Part shown: one piece after another, positions 57,631 to 64,000 of the stretch
Numbering within the stretch: position 1 is the first letter of the stretch
Layout of the letters: every line of letters starts with the position of its first letter
Assembly (NCBI RefSeq): GCF_029081005.1
Contig: NZ_JAJQTQ010000010.1
Coordinates: forward strand, 1 to 64,000
Direction: 5' to 3'
DNA length: 64,000 bases
From: Halomonas elongata
GTDB lineage: Bacteria > Pseudomonadota > Gammaproteobacteria > Pseudomonadales > Halomonadaceae
Translations under genes and position numbers: made by a program
Notes under the pieces: model-generated
What the model was told of the DNA's origin: nothing
The model's input: only the letters and a program-made list of their open reading frames with translations
Database searches by the model: none

Positions 57631-57654
57631 ATGCCCGGGTCGAGACCCGGGCAT
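57631..57654 (+). terminator. Hairpin after the phhABC operon
   Basis: A 10-bp perfect stem ATGCCCGGGT/ACCCGGGCAT with 4-base loop lies 25 bp past the aminotransferase stop codon. No T tract follows. Confidence 0.75.
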
Positions 57655-57701
57655 CCTGTGTCGAGGTGGCCACGCCACGATGAGCGGTGCATCACCACGC
57701 G

Positions 57702-57734
57702 AAAACGGCCCACGGGGATTCCCGCGGGCCGTTT
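57702..57734 (-). terminator. Terminator after dadA
   Basis: Stem AAACGGCCC/GGGCCGTTT with an inner CGGG-GATT-CCCG stem lies 27 bp past the dadA stop. On the minus strand the right arm ends in CGTTTTCG, a modest T tract. Confidence 0.8.
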
Positions 57735-57761
57735 GTTCGTTGCCGGACCCGATGTCGACGA

Positions 57762-59021
57762 TCAGGCCGCGTAGCGCGATACGTCGAGCCCCTGCGGGTC
57801 GATGCGTGGATCGCGCGCCGCCATCAGATCGGACAGCAGTTGGGCACTGCCGCAGCTCATGGTCCAACCCAGGGTGCCGTGACCGGTGTTGAGCCACAGG
57901 TTGTCGTAGCGAGTGGCACCGACGATCGGCGTGGAATCCGGGGTCATGGGCCGCAGCCCGCTCCAGAACTCGGCACGGTCGACATCGCCCCCTTCGGGAA
58001 AGACATCGCGCACCACCATGTCGATGGTCGCCCGACGCCTCTCCGGCAGGCTCAGGTCGTGGCCAGCCAGCTCGGCGGTACCGCCTACGCGGATCCGGTC
58101 GTCGAAGCGCGAGATGGCCACCTTGTAGGTCTCGTCCATCACCGTGGACTGGGGCGCCCCGCCGTCGTCGACCACCGGCACGGTCAGGCTGTAGCCCTTG
58201 ACCGGGTAAATCGGCAGGCGGATATCCAGGTCCTTGACCAGCCGCGGCGAGTAGCTGCCCAGGCAGACCACGTACGCATCGGCGGTGAGCTCGCCGGCAC
58301 TGGTGAGCACCCCCTCGACGCCGGCATTGCCGCGGCGAATGCGCTGGATATCGACACCAAAGCGGAAGGTGACGCCCAGGCGCTCGCGGCAATAGTCGGC
58401 CAGTCGGTTGGTGAACAGATGACAGTCGCCGGTCTGGTCATCGGGCAGATGCAGACCGCCGACGAACTTGCCGGGCACTCGGGCCAGCGCCGGTTCCACG
58501 GCCTTGATCGCCTCGGCATCGAGCAGATCGTGGCGCACGCCGCATTGCTCGAGGACCTTCATGTCCTTGGCCACGGCATCCACCTGGCTGTCATGACGGA
58601 ACAGTTGCAGCAAGCCACGCTGGCGATCCTCGTAGCGGATGCCGGTCTCGGCGCGCAAGGCGTCGATGCAGGCCCGGCTGTGTTCGGCGACACGCACCAT
58701 GCGCTCCTTGTTGACCGCATAGCGCTCGGCGTTGCAGTTGCCGAACATCTTCATCATGAAGCGCGCCATGGTCGGATCCATGCGCGGCTGGATCTTCAGC
58801 GGCGCGTGCTCCTGGAACATCCACTTGACCGCTTTCCGGGGAATGCCCGGCGCGGCCCAGGGCGAAGAGAAGCCGAAGGACACCTGGCCGGCATTGCCGT
58901 AGCTGGTTTCCATGGCCGGCGCCGACTGACGATCCACCACGGTGACCTCGTGGCCCTGCCGGGCCAGATAGTAGGCGCTGGTGACGCCGACCACGCCGCT
59001 GCCGAGAATCAGAACCTTCAT
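57762..59021 (-). CDS. dadA: D-amino acid dehydrogenase
   Basis: A 419-aa membrane-associated FAD enzyme oxidising D-amino acids, mainly D-alanine, to 2-oxo acids. The FAD motif [17 protein letters not shown] covers residues 4-20. DadA blocks: [25 protein letters not shown] in two parts, [33 protein letters not shown] and [28 protein letters not shown] site precedes the ATG. No dadX racemase gene is adjacent. A strong hairpin lies in its leader. Confidence 0.96.
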   Translation of the reverse strand: MKVLILGSGVVGVTSAYYLARQGHEVTVVDRQSAPAMETSYGNAGQVSFGFSSPWAAPGIPRKAVKWMFQEHAPLKIQPRMDPTMARFMMKMFGNCNAERYAVNKERMVRVAEHSRACIDALRAETGIRYEDRQRGLLQLFRHDSQVDAVAKDMKVLEQCGVRHDLLDAEAIKAVEPALARVPGKFVGGLHLPDDQTGDCHLFTNRLADYCRERLGVTFRFGVDIQRIRRGNAGVEGVLTSAGELTADAYVVCLGSYSPRLVKDLDIRLPIYPVKGYSLTVPVVDDGGAPQSTVMDETYKVAISRFDDRIRVGGTAELAGHDLSLPERRRATIDMVVRDVFPEGGDVDRAEFWSGLRPMTPDSTPIVGATRYDNLWLNTGHGTLGWTMSCGSAQLLSDLMAARDPRIDPQGLDVSRYAA

Positions 59022-59057
59022 GCTCTCCCCCTTCGTTTGTGCTTGTTGCCATGGACG

Positions 59058-59088
59058 CGAGGCGCCCGGATGTCGCTCCGGCGCCTCG
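59058..59088. promoter_or_regulatory. Strong hairpin in the dadA leader
   Basis: CGAGGCGCCCGGA (59058-59070) and TCCGGCGCCTCG (59077-59088) form a 12-bp stem with one bulged C and a 6-base loop, 36 bp upstream of the dadA ATG. Upstream is an AT-rich promoter region with two copies of TAGGTAAA about 30 bp apart on the minus strand. The hairpin may affect mRNA stability or act as an attenuator; no leader peptide is evident. Confidence 0.5.
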
Positions 59089-59218
59089 GGAGAGCAGTAT
59101 AAAGACGATGATCAAGGCATTTATTCTGTTTTTACCTATTTATTCACTATTAAAAATCAAAAATTATTTACCTAGTAGTCTGAAAAAACGAAAAGAACAT
59201 ATTCTGTAGCACAAAAAA

Positions 59219-60571
59219 CTACACAGATTCTGCCGCCATGCGCCGCGGACTGGAGAGCACCCGGCGCAGCAATCCCCAGGCCGCCAGGCCGGCCAGCAGA
59301 TTCCCCAGGGCCGCACCGACCGCCAGCCCCGTCAGACCGGCCAGCCAGGCGCCGCCCCATAGGCAAGGCAGATAGAACACGAACAGTCGCGCCGCGGACA
59401 TCAGCATGGCGCGCAGTGGCCAGCCAAGGGCATTGCCGGCGGACACCACCAGCATGCAGACCCCCAGGGCCGCATAGCTCGGCAGCATGAATCGCACCAA
59501 TATGGCCAGATCCCCGCGCACGTCGGGGTTACCCGACAACGCCTGAGCCACCCAGGGCGAGGCCACGGCCAGGATCAGTCCCAGCGCCAATTGCCAGACC
59601 ACCACGACCCGCAAGGCCAGGCGTAGCAGACGATGTACCTGCGCCCAATCCCCGGCGCCGTAACAACGTCCCAACCAGGGCGGCAGCGACATCGTCATGG
59701 CCAGCACGACCATCAAGGAGACGGTCTCGAGCCGGTTGGCCAGCCCCCAGGCCGCGACCTGGGCCTCGCCCAGGCCTGCCACCGCCGAGATGGCAAGCAT
59801 CGCCGCCAGGGGCGGCATCAACTGGCTGATCATCGCGGGGCCGGCGATACCGGCGAAGGGCCGGAACGAAAGGCGCAGCTCGCCCATGAGGCCCTGGCCC
59901 GTCAGCCAGCCTCGCCCTGCCAGTCGCCCCCCCAGTATCACCAGCCCCAGGGCGAAGGCCAGCACCGTGGCGATGGCCGCTCCGGGCAATCCCAGACCGG
60001 GCCAGGTGCCAACGCCGAAGATCAGCAAGGGATCGAGCGCCAGATTGGCCAGGCTGGTCGTCACCATCAGCACCCCCGGCAAGCGCGTGTTGCCATGGGC
60101 GCGGAACAGGCTATAGCCGAAATACAGGCAGGCCCCCAACCAGGCAGCGAGCAGTTGGGGGCTCCAGTAGGCCCGAATCAACGCCAGGGATCCGGGCTCC
60201 GCTCCGAGCCGCAGGAAGATGGGCGCCTGAGCCCACCACAACACCAGTGCCAACAGCGCGATCACGCCGGTGCCACTCAATAGCACCAGGCTCCCCAGGC
60301 GTCTCGCCCTGGTCGGCTCGCCCGCGCCCAGGGCACGCGATATCAAGGCGGCGATGGCGATGCCCATCCCCACCTGGACGCCGATGATCAGAAAGCTCAG
60401 CGGAAAGGTAAAGGACTGCGCGGCGAGAGGGGCCGTACCCAGCCGCGCGATGAAGGCGCTGTCGACCAGCTGGAAACCGAGCAGGGACAGCACGCCAATG
60501 GCCATCGGCCAGGTCTGGCGCCATAGCGCCACGCCCAGCGATGGCGCAGGGGTCGTATCGGTGTGACTCAC
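59219..60571 (-). CDS. MATE family efflux transporter
   Basis: A 450-aa multidrug and toxin extrusion protein with twelve membrane helices in two homologous halves. DinF-like features: the first helix LLGFQLVDSAFIARLGTAPLAA, the matching GQVAAWGLANRLETVSLMVV region in the second half and GLAVGAALGNLLAG near the end. The start is a GTG preceded by GGAG at the right distance. It probably exports cationic compounds in exchange for Na+ or H+; the substrate is unknown. Confidence 0.92.
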   Translation of the reverse strand: MSHTDTTPAPSLGVALWRQTWPMAIGVLSLLGFQLVDSAFIARLGTAPLAAQSFTFPLSFLIIGVQVGMGIAIAALISRALGAGEPTRARRLGSLVLLSGTGVIALLALVLWWAQAPIFLRLGAEPGSLALIRAYWSPQLLAAWLGACLYFGYSLFRAHGNTRLPGVLMVTTSLANLALDPLLIFGVGTWPGLGLPGAAIATVLAFALGLVILGGRLAGRGWLTGQGLMGELRLSFRPFAGIAGPAMISQLMPPLAAMLAISAVAGLGEAQVAAWGLANRLETVSLMVVLAMTMSLPPWLGRCYGAGDWAQVHRLLRLALRVVVVWQLALGLILAVASPWVAQALSGNPDVRGDLAILVRFMLPSYAALGVCMLVVSAGNALGWPLRAMLMSAARLFVFYLPCLWGGAWLAGLTGLAVGAALGNLLAGLAAWGLLRRVLSSPRRMAAESV

Positions 60572-60641
60572 GATGACTCCGGGTCGTCCACGAAAAGGGG
60601 GTCATTCTACGCCATCTCGATGACCATCGTGGTGTATCGCC

Positions 60642-62462
60642 CTACCTGGACCAGCCCGCCGTGCCATCCAGCAGTACCTGGATGTCCGGTGCCGGCATGG
60701 GGCGATAGAAGAAATACCCCTGGGCCAGATCGCAGTGCATCTCGCGTATCAGGGCGAGTTGTTCGGCATTCTCGACACCTTCGGCCACGACTTCGAGTCC
60801 CAGGCGATGCCCGATGAAGATGGCCGCTTCCATGATGGCGCGATCCTCGGGCTGCCTGGGTGCATCTCGCATGAAGGTTCGGTCGACCTTGAGAGCCGTG
60901 ACCGGAAAGTGCTTGAGATAGCTCAGCGAGGAATAGCCGGTACCAAAGTCATCGATGGCAATACGCACGCCCCGATGGTAAAGGCGTCTCAAATTCTCCA
61001 GCACCAGGGGGTCAGCCTCGATAAGGACGTTTTCGGTCAGCTCGATACCGACATCCCGAGACGTCAGGCCATGTCGCTCCAGGCACGCCTCGAAACGCGA
61101 CAAGGTGTCAGGTCGCAACATCTGACGGCCCGAGAGATTGATGTCGACACGCGAGTCCAGGAAGCCCGCCCTGCGCCATGCCGCCTGTTGCCGACAGGCT
61201 TCCTCCATGACCCAGTCACCCAGTCGGTGGATCAGGCCCGATCGCTCTGCCAGCGGGATGAATTCCCCTGGAGAAACGAAGGAAGAGGCACCTCGTGGTT
61301 GCCAGCGCAGCAGGGCCTCGAGGTTCTCGATACGACCGCTGACCACGGAGACCTGAGGCTGGTAATGCAGGCTCAGTTCGCGATGTTCGATGGCCTGCTC
61401 GAGCTGTTCGACCATGCGCTGCTGACGCACCAGTTCGTCATGATGGTGCTGCTGGAAGAACTGCAACCCGCCCGGACCATCCAGCTTGGCCCGGTTCTTG
61501 GCCACATCGGCGTTGCGGATCAATTCCCGGGCGCTCAGGCCGTTTTCGGGGAACAAACTGACCCCGAGCGCCGCCGTGACCCGGCGCTCTCCGTTATCCA
61601 CCGCGAATGGCCGACGCAGGGTCTGCTGAACCTTGCCGACGAGTCGACAGACATCTTCACGCTGGTTGACCCCCGGAAAGGCCAGCACGAATTCATCGCT
61701 CGCGACCCGGGACATCAGATCGGTCAGTCGCTGCTCCAGCCCCAGCCGTCGGGCCAGCTCGACCAGTACGCTATCCCCTTGCTCATAGCCCAGAGCGTCG
61801 TTGATCTCGGAAAACCGATCGACATCGAGATAGATCAACGCCAGGCCGGCGCGCCGACGCAGACAGCCTTCCAAGGCCTCTTCCAGTTCGGTTTCGAAGG
61901 CATGGCGGTTGGGCAGGTGGGTCAGGGCGTCGAAATGCGTGACGAAAGCCAGGTCACGACGCGCGCGCTTCTGGTCGGACAGGTCGACATCGACGCAGAA
62001 CATCAAGGGGGACTCGGTGTGCTCACCGAGCATTACATGGTGGGAGAACACCGGCACCCGTTCACCACTGTGGTGCTTGAGTTCAATTTCCTCGGCCGGT
62101 ATCTCCCTGCCCTCCGCGATCCAGGCGCGATGCGCCTCGATCATCCCGTCGCGCATCTCGTCGGGAATGATCAGGTCCTCGAGCAGCCTGCCGCTCGCCT
62201 CATCGGCGGTGTAACCGTAAAGCGTTGTACTGGCCTCGTTCCAGTAGATGACGCGGCGGTCTCGATCATAGCCCTGTACCGCGACCCTGGGGAGGCTCTC
62301 GAGCAGCGCACGAAAGCGCTGTTCACTTTCCTGATACTGGCGCCTGACGCGCTCCACGTCGTCCGGCGACGTCAGGGCCGTATGGGGTTGCGGTACATGC
62401 CCTCGACCTCTCACCCCTATGCGACTCAACCACCGTCGCAGACGCGAAGCGCGACCGACCAT
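60642..62462 (-). CDS. PAS-GGDEF-EAL cyclic-di-GMP phosphodiesterase
   Basis: A 606-aa protein: PAS domain (about residues 45-165, including YDRDRRVIYWNEASTTLYGY), GGDEF-type domain (170-330) with degenerate loop VASDEFVLAF (ASDEF instead of GGDEF), and EAL domain (345-600). EAL active-site blocks are complete: NLEALLRWQP, VDINLSGRQM, IELTENVLIE, IAIDDFGTGYSSLSYLK, LKVDRTFM and EGVEN. It should hydrolyse c-di-GMP; the GGDEF part may bind GTP as a sensor. Start chosen at MVGRASRL after GAGG; ATGs at 62468 and 62522 are possible. Confidence 0.9.
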   Translation of the reverse strand: MVGRASRLRRWLSRIGVRGRGHVPQPHTALTSPDDVERVRRQYQESEQRFRALLESLPRVAVQGYDRDRRVIYWNEASTTLYGYTADEASGRLLEDLIIPDEMRDGMIEAHRAWIAEGREIPAEEIELKHHSGERVPVFSHHVMLGEHTESPLMFCVDVDLSDQKRARRDLAFVTHFDALTHLPNRHAFETELEEALEGCLRRRAGLALIYLDVDRFSEINDALGYEQGDSVLVELARRLGLEQRLTDLMSRVASDEFVLAFPGVNQREDVCRLVGKVQQTLRRPFAVDNGERRVTAALGVSLFPENGLSARELIRNADVAKNRAKLDGPGGLQFFQQHHHDELVRQQRMVEQLEQAIEHRELSLHYQPQVSVVSGRIENLEALLRWQPRGASSFVSPGEFIPLAERSGLIHRLGDWVMEEACRQQAAWRRAGFLDSRVDINLSGRQMLRPDTLSRFEACLERHGLTSRDVGIELTENVLIEADPLVLENLRRLYHRGVRIAIDDFGTGYSSLSYLKHFPVTALKVDRTFMRDAPRQPEDRAIMEAAIFIGHRLGLEVVAEGVENAEQLALIREMHCDLAQGYFFYRPMPAPDIQVLLDGTAGWSR

Positions 62463-62740
62463 GTCCATCCTCGTTGCTGTGGGAAGAAGTCGGCATGGAG
62501 TCTGAGAAACCTCATGCGACATCCATGACCGAGCATGATGCAAACTGTCATCGATGTCACGCAAGTTCAACCGTCATCGTCGCGATGATGCCCCCGAAAT
62601 GAACGACTTGTCGCTTGCGGCAGCGCCGAACCCTTTCGACCCTTTGACATTTGGTTACATTTCTTCTCCTTTCCTTACTGTTGCCTGGAATCCTCCGGCA
62701 ACGCTTCGGGCGATACGGCCCTCAGGAAAGGAGTCATTCC

Positions 62741-63532
62741 ATGAAACTCGATACCCTCAAGTACGGTTTCGATAGTACTACCATGCCACCGGACCCCCTC
62801 GGCGATTACTGGTCGTCCGAGGTAACCTCGCAACTGGCACACCAGGACTGGGCGATGACCGACCTTCGAGATCGCCTCGACCTGCCTGCCTGGCAGACCT
62901 TCACCGCGGATCTACCGAGGGATCCCTACGTCAATCAGCGCTGGAAGCGCATGTCGTGGCTGTCCCTCGACCGGGCCGGCGAGGTCCAGGACATGGGGTC
63001 CTGCCCCATGGCTCAGGGGGGAGCCTTCAACGATGCCGAGAGCATGGCCGACCGGCTGCGCTACTATGCGCCCTTGACCGAGACCTTTCTACAGCGTCCC
63101 GACGTCAAGGCCTTCGTGCGGGCCTGGGCCAGGCTCTGGGGCCTCCAGGCCAATGAGCCGATCCTGATGCAGATCACCGGCGTCAGGGGCGAGGGGCAGA
63201 TCGATCCGCTCCAGGGCCAGGGCATCCATGCCGATGGGTGCAAGGCCTTGAGCATCATGGTGGTCAGTCGTCACAACGTGACCGGTGCCGACAACCATCT
63301 CTATGTCGACAAGGCCGGTACCCGACCGGTGGCCGATGCGACGCTCGACCCGGGCGACATCCTGCATCTGCGAGACGACCGGCTCTACCACAGCGTGGAT
63401 GCCATCACTCAACAGGATACCGAGGCGCCCTTCGAGCGGTTCATCATCATTATCAACAGTCGGTTCGTGGATCCGTTCCAGAACCGTATCCTGCGGCGCC
63501 ACTTCCCCGACGCCGTGCTCAACGAGGCGTGA
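62741..63532 (+). CDS. 2-oxoglutarate/Fe(II) dioxygenase, PF10014 type
   Basis: A 263-aa cytosolic protein resembling the 2OG-Fe dioxygenase family that includes bacterial L-isoleucine 4-hydroxylase (IDO). The iron triad is probably H163 and D165 (QGIHADGC) with H217 (RLYHSVD), and R233 (FERFIIII) is the likely 2-oxoglutarate anchor. The block SIMVVSRHNVTGADNHLYVD is typical. It may hydroxylate a free amino acid, but the substrate cannot be deduced. AAAGGAG precedes the ATG. It stands alone, divergent from the GGDEF-EAL gene. Confidence 0.87.
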   Translation: MKLDTLKYGFDSTTMPPDPLGDYWSSEVTSQLAHQDWAMTDLRDRLDLPAWQTFTADLPRDPYVNQRWKRMSWLSLDRAGEVQDMGSCPMAQGGAFNDAESMADRLRYYAPLTETFLQRPDVKAFVRAWARLWGLQANEPILMQITGVRGEGQIDPLQGQGIHADGCKALSIMVVSRHNVTGADNHLYVDKAGTRPVADATLDPGDILHLRDDRLYHSVDAITQQDTEAPFERFIIIINSRFVDPFQNRILRRHFPDAVLNEA

Positions 63533-63578
63533 TCAGCCTCCCCAACCGGATGGCGGCGTTCGTCGCCATCCCCTGACG

Positions 63579-63613
63579 AACGACACCCCCGGCATTCGCC
63601 GGGGGTGTCGTTT
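63579..63613 (+). terminator. Terminator after the dioxygenase gene
   Basis: A 15-bp perfect stem AACGACACCCCCGGC/GCCGGGGGTGTCGTT with loop ATTC, followed by TCCTT after the stem's own T residues. It also serves the convergent YceI gene, since its other arm ends in AA on that strand. Confidence 0.9.
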
Positions 63614-63660
63614 CCTTCACCGTCTTGCGGTCATGTGACTCGCCATCGGCGAACGTCAGC

Positions 63661-64000
63661 TCATTGACGAATCCCCTCGAACGTCACATACAGCTCGAGC
63701 TCATGCATCGACTCGGGGAAGCTCGACATGTCGATGCCGTAATCGGCGAGCGTCAAGGTAGTGCTGCCTTCGAAGCCGGCACGATAGTTCCCCCATGGAT
63801 CGTCGCCCTCGCCGAGCAGGGTGACCGGCATCTCGATCTCGTTGGTCTCACCGTGCAGCGTCAGATCACCGGTCAGCACGCCCTCGTTCTCGCCGGTGGA
63901 CTCGAAGCCGGTGGACGTGAAGGTGGCCGTGGGATACTCACCGACGTCGAGAAAGTCATCGCTCTTGATGTGCTTGTCGCGTTCGGCGTGATTGGTGGTC
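63661..64000 (-). CDS. YceI family protein (truncated by the window edge)
   Basis: The C-terminal 112 residues of a YceI-family protein, a periplasmic lipocalin-like fold that binds isoprenoid quinones. Visible blocks: HIKSDDFLDVGEYPTATFTS, VLTGDLTLHGETNEIEMPVT, YRAGFEGSTTLTLADYGIDM and the C-terminal ELELYVTFEG. The N terminus, signal peptide and start lie beyond the window, so the start given is the edge, not a start codon. Confidence 0.93.
   Translation of the reverse strand, partial: TTNHAERDKHIKSDDFLDVGEYPTATFTSTGFESTGENEGVLTGDLTLHGETNEIEMPVTLLGEGDDPWGNYRAGFEGSTTLTLADYGIDMSSFPESMHELELYVTFEGIRQ

Overview
The window looks like chromosomal DNA of a GC-rich gammaproteobacterium, most likely Halomonas or a close relative (Halomonadaceae). 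This is an inference from the gene set: TyrR/PhhR with phhABC, a phasin, an ectoine-type binding protein, Hda, a urt/ure block, TctCBA with TctDE, DadA, and acidic proteins. No 16S gene is present. No phage, CRISPR array, full insertion sequence or secretion island is seen. The mobile signals are two short terminal-inverted-repeat elements and three heptamer arrays.

Layout. 1-8.6 kb: a tRNA-Val at the edge, then aerobic glycerol use (glpK divergent from glpR, then glpD) with strong GlpR-type operators, followed by a phosphonate-type ABC importer (phnD-phnC-phnE-phnE) divergent from a histidine phosphatase. 8.6-14 kb: a 140-bp MITE-like element, an EEP-family protein, a heptamer array, fumC divergent from a phasin gene, a hairpin-rich MITE-like element, a lipoprotein and an orphan EhuB-like binding protein. 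14-26 kb: hda-PerM-like divergent from purM-purN, a decayed GDSL autotransporter, a YjbR protein, dcd, mrp, a coiled-coil membrane protein with a 60-bp tandem repeat, a YihY protein and a PLD-family protein.

25.9-38.2 kb: nitrogen acquisition on the minus strand. UrtABCDE imports urea and UreDABCEFG plus HupE/UreJ hydrolyses it and handles nickel. Each half is preceded by a sequence fitting a sigma-54 promoter, and the urease one also has an NtrC-type palindrome. 38.5-45.4 kb: tripartite tricarboxylate uptake (tctCBA) divergent from a regulatory operon made of an IclR-like regulator, TctD, TctE and a periplasmic binding protein.

45.4-64 kb: an RlpA-like lipoprotein, cobA, a sodium-dependent transporter, then phenylalanine/tyrosine catabolism (hppD, tyrR/phhR, phhA, phhB, aromatic aminotransferase) with TyrR-type boxes before hppD and phhA. 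Among these are cfa with a short relic copy of itself and a diguanylate cyclase. The end holds dadA, a MATE pump, a GGDEF-EAL protein, a PF10014-type 2-oxoglutarate dioxygenase and a truncated YceI gene. The main value of the window lies in its regulatory sites and repeats; no clearly new multi-gene system was found.
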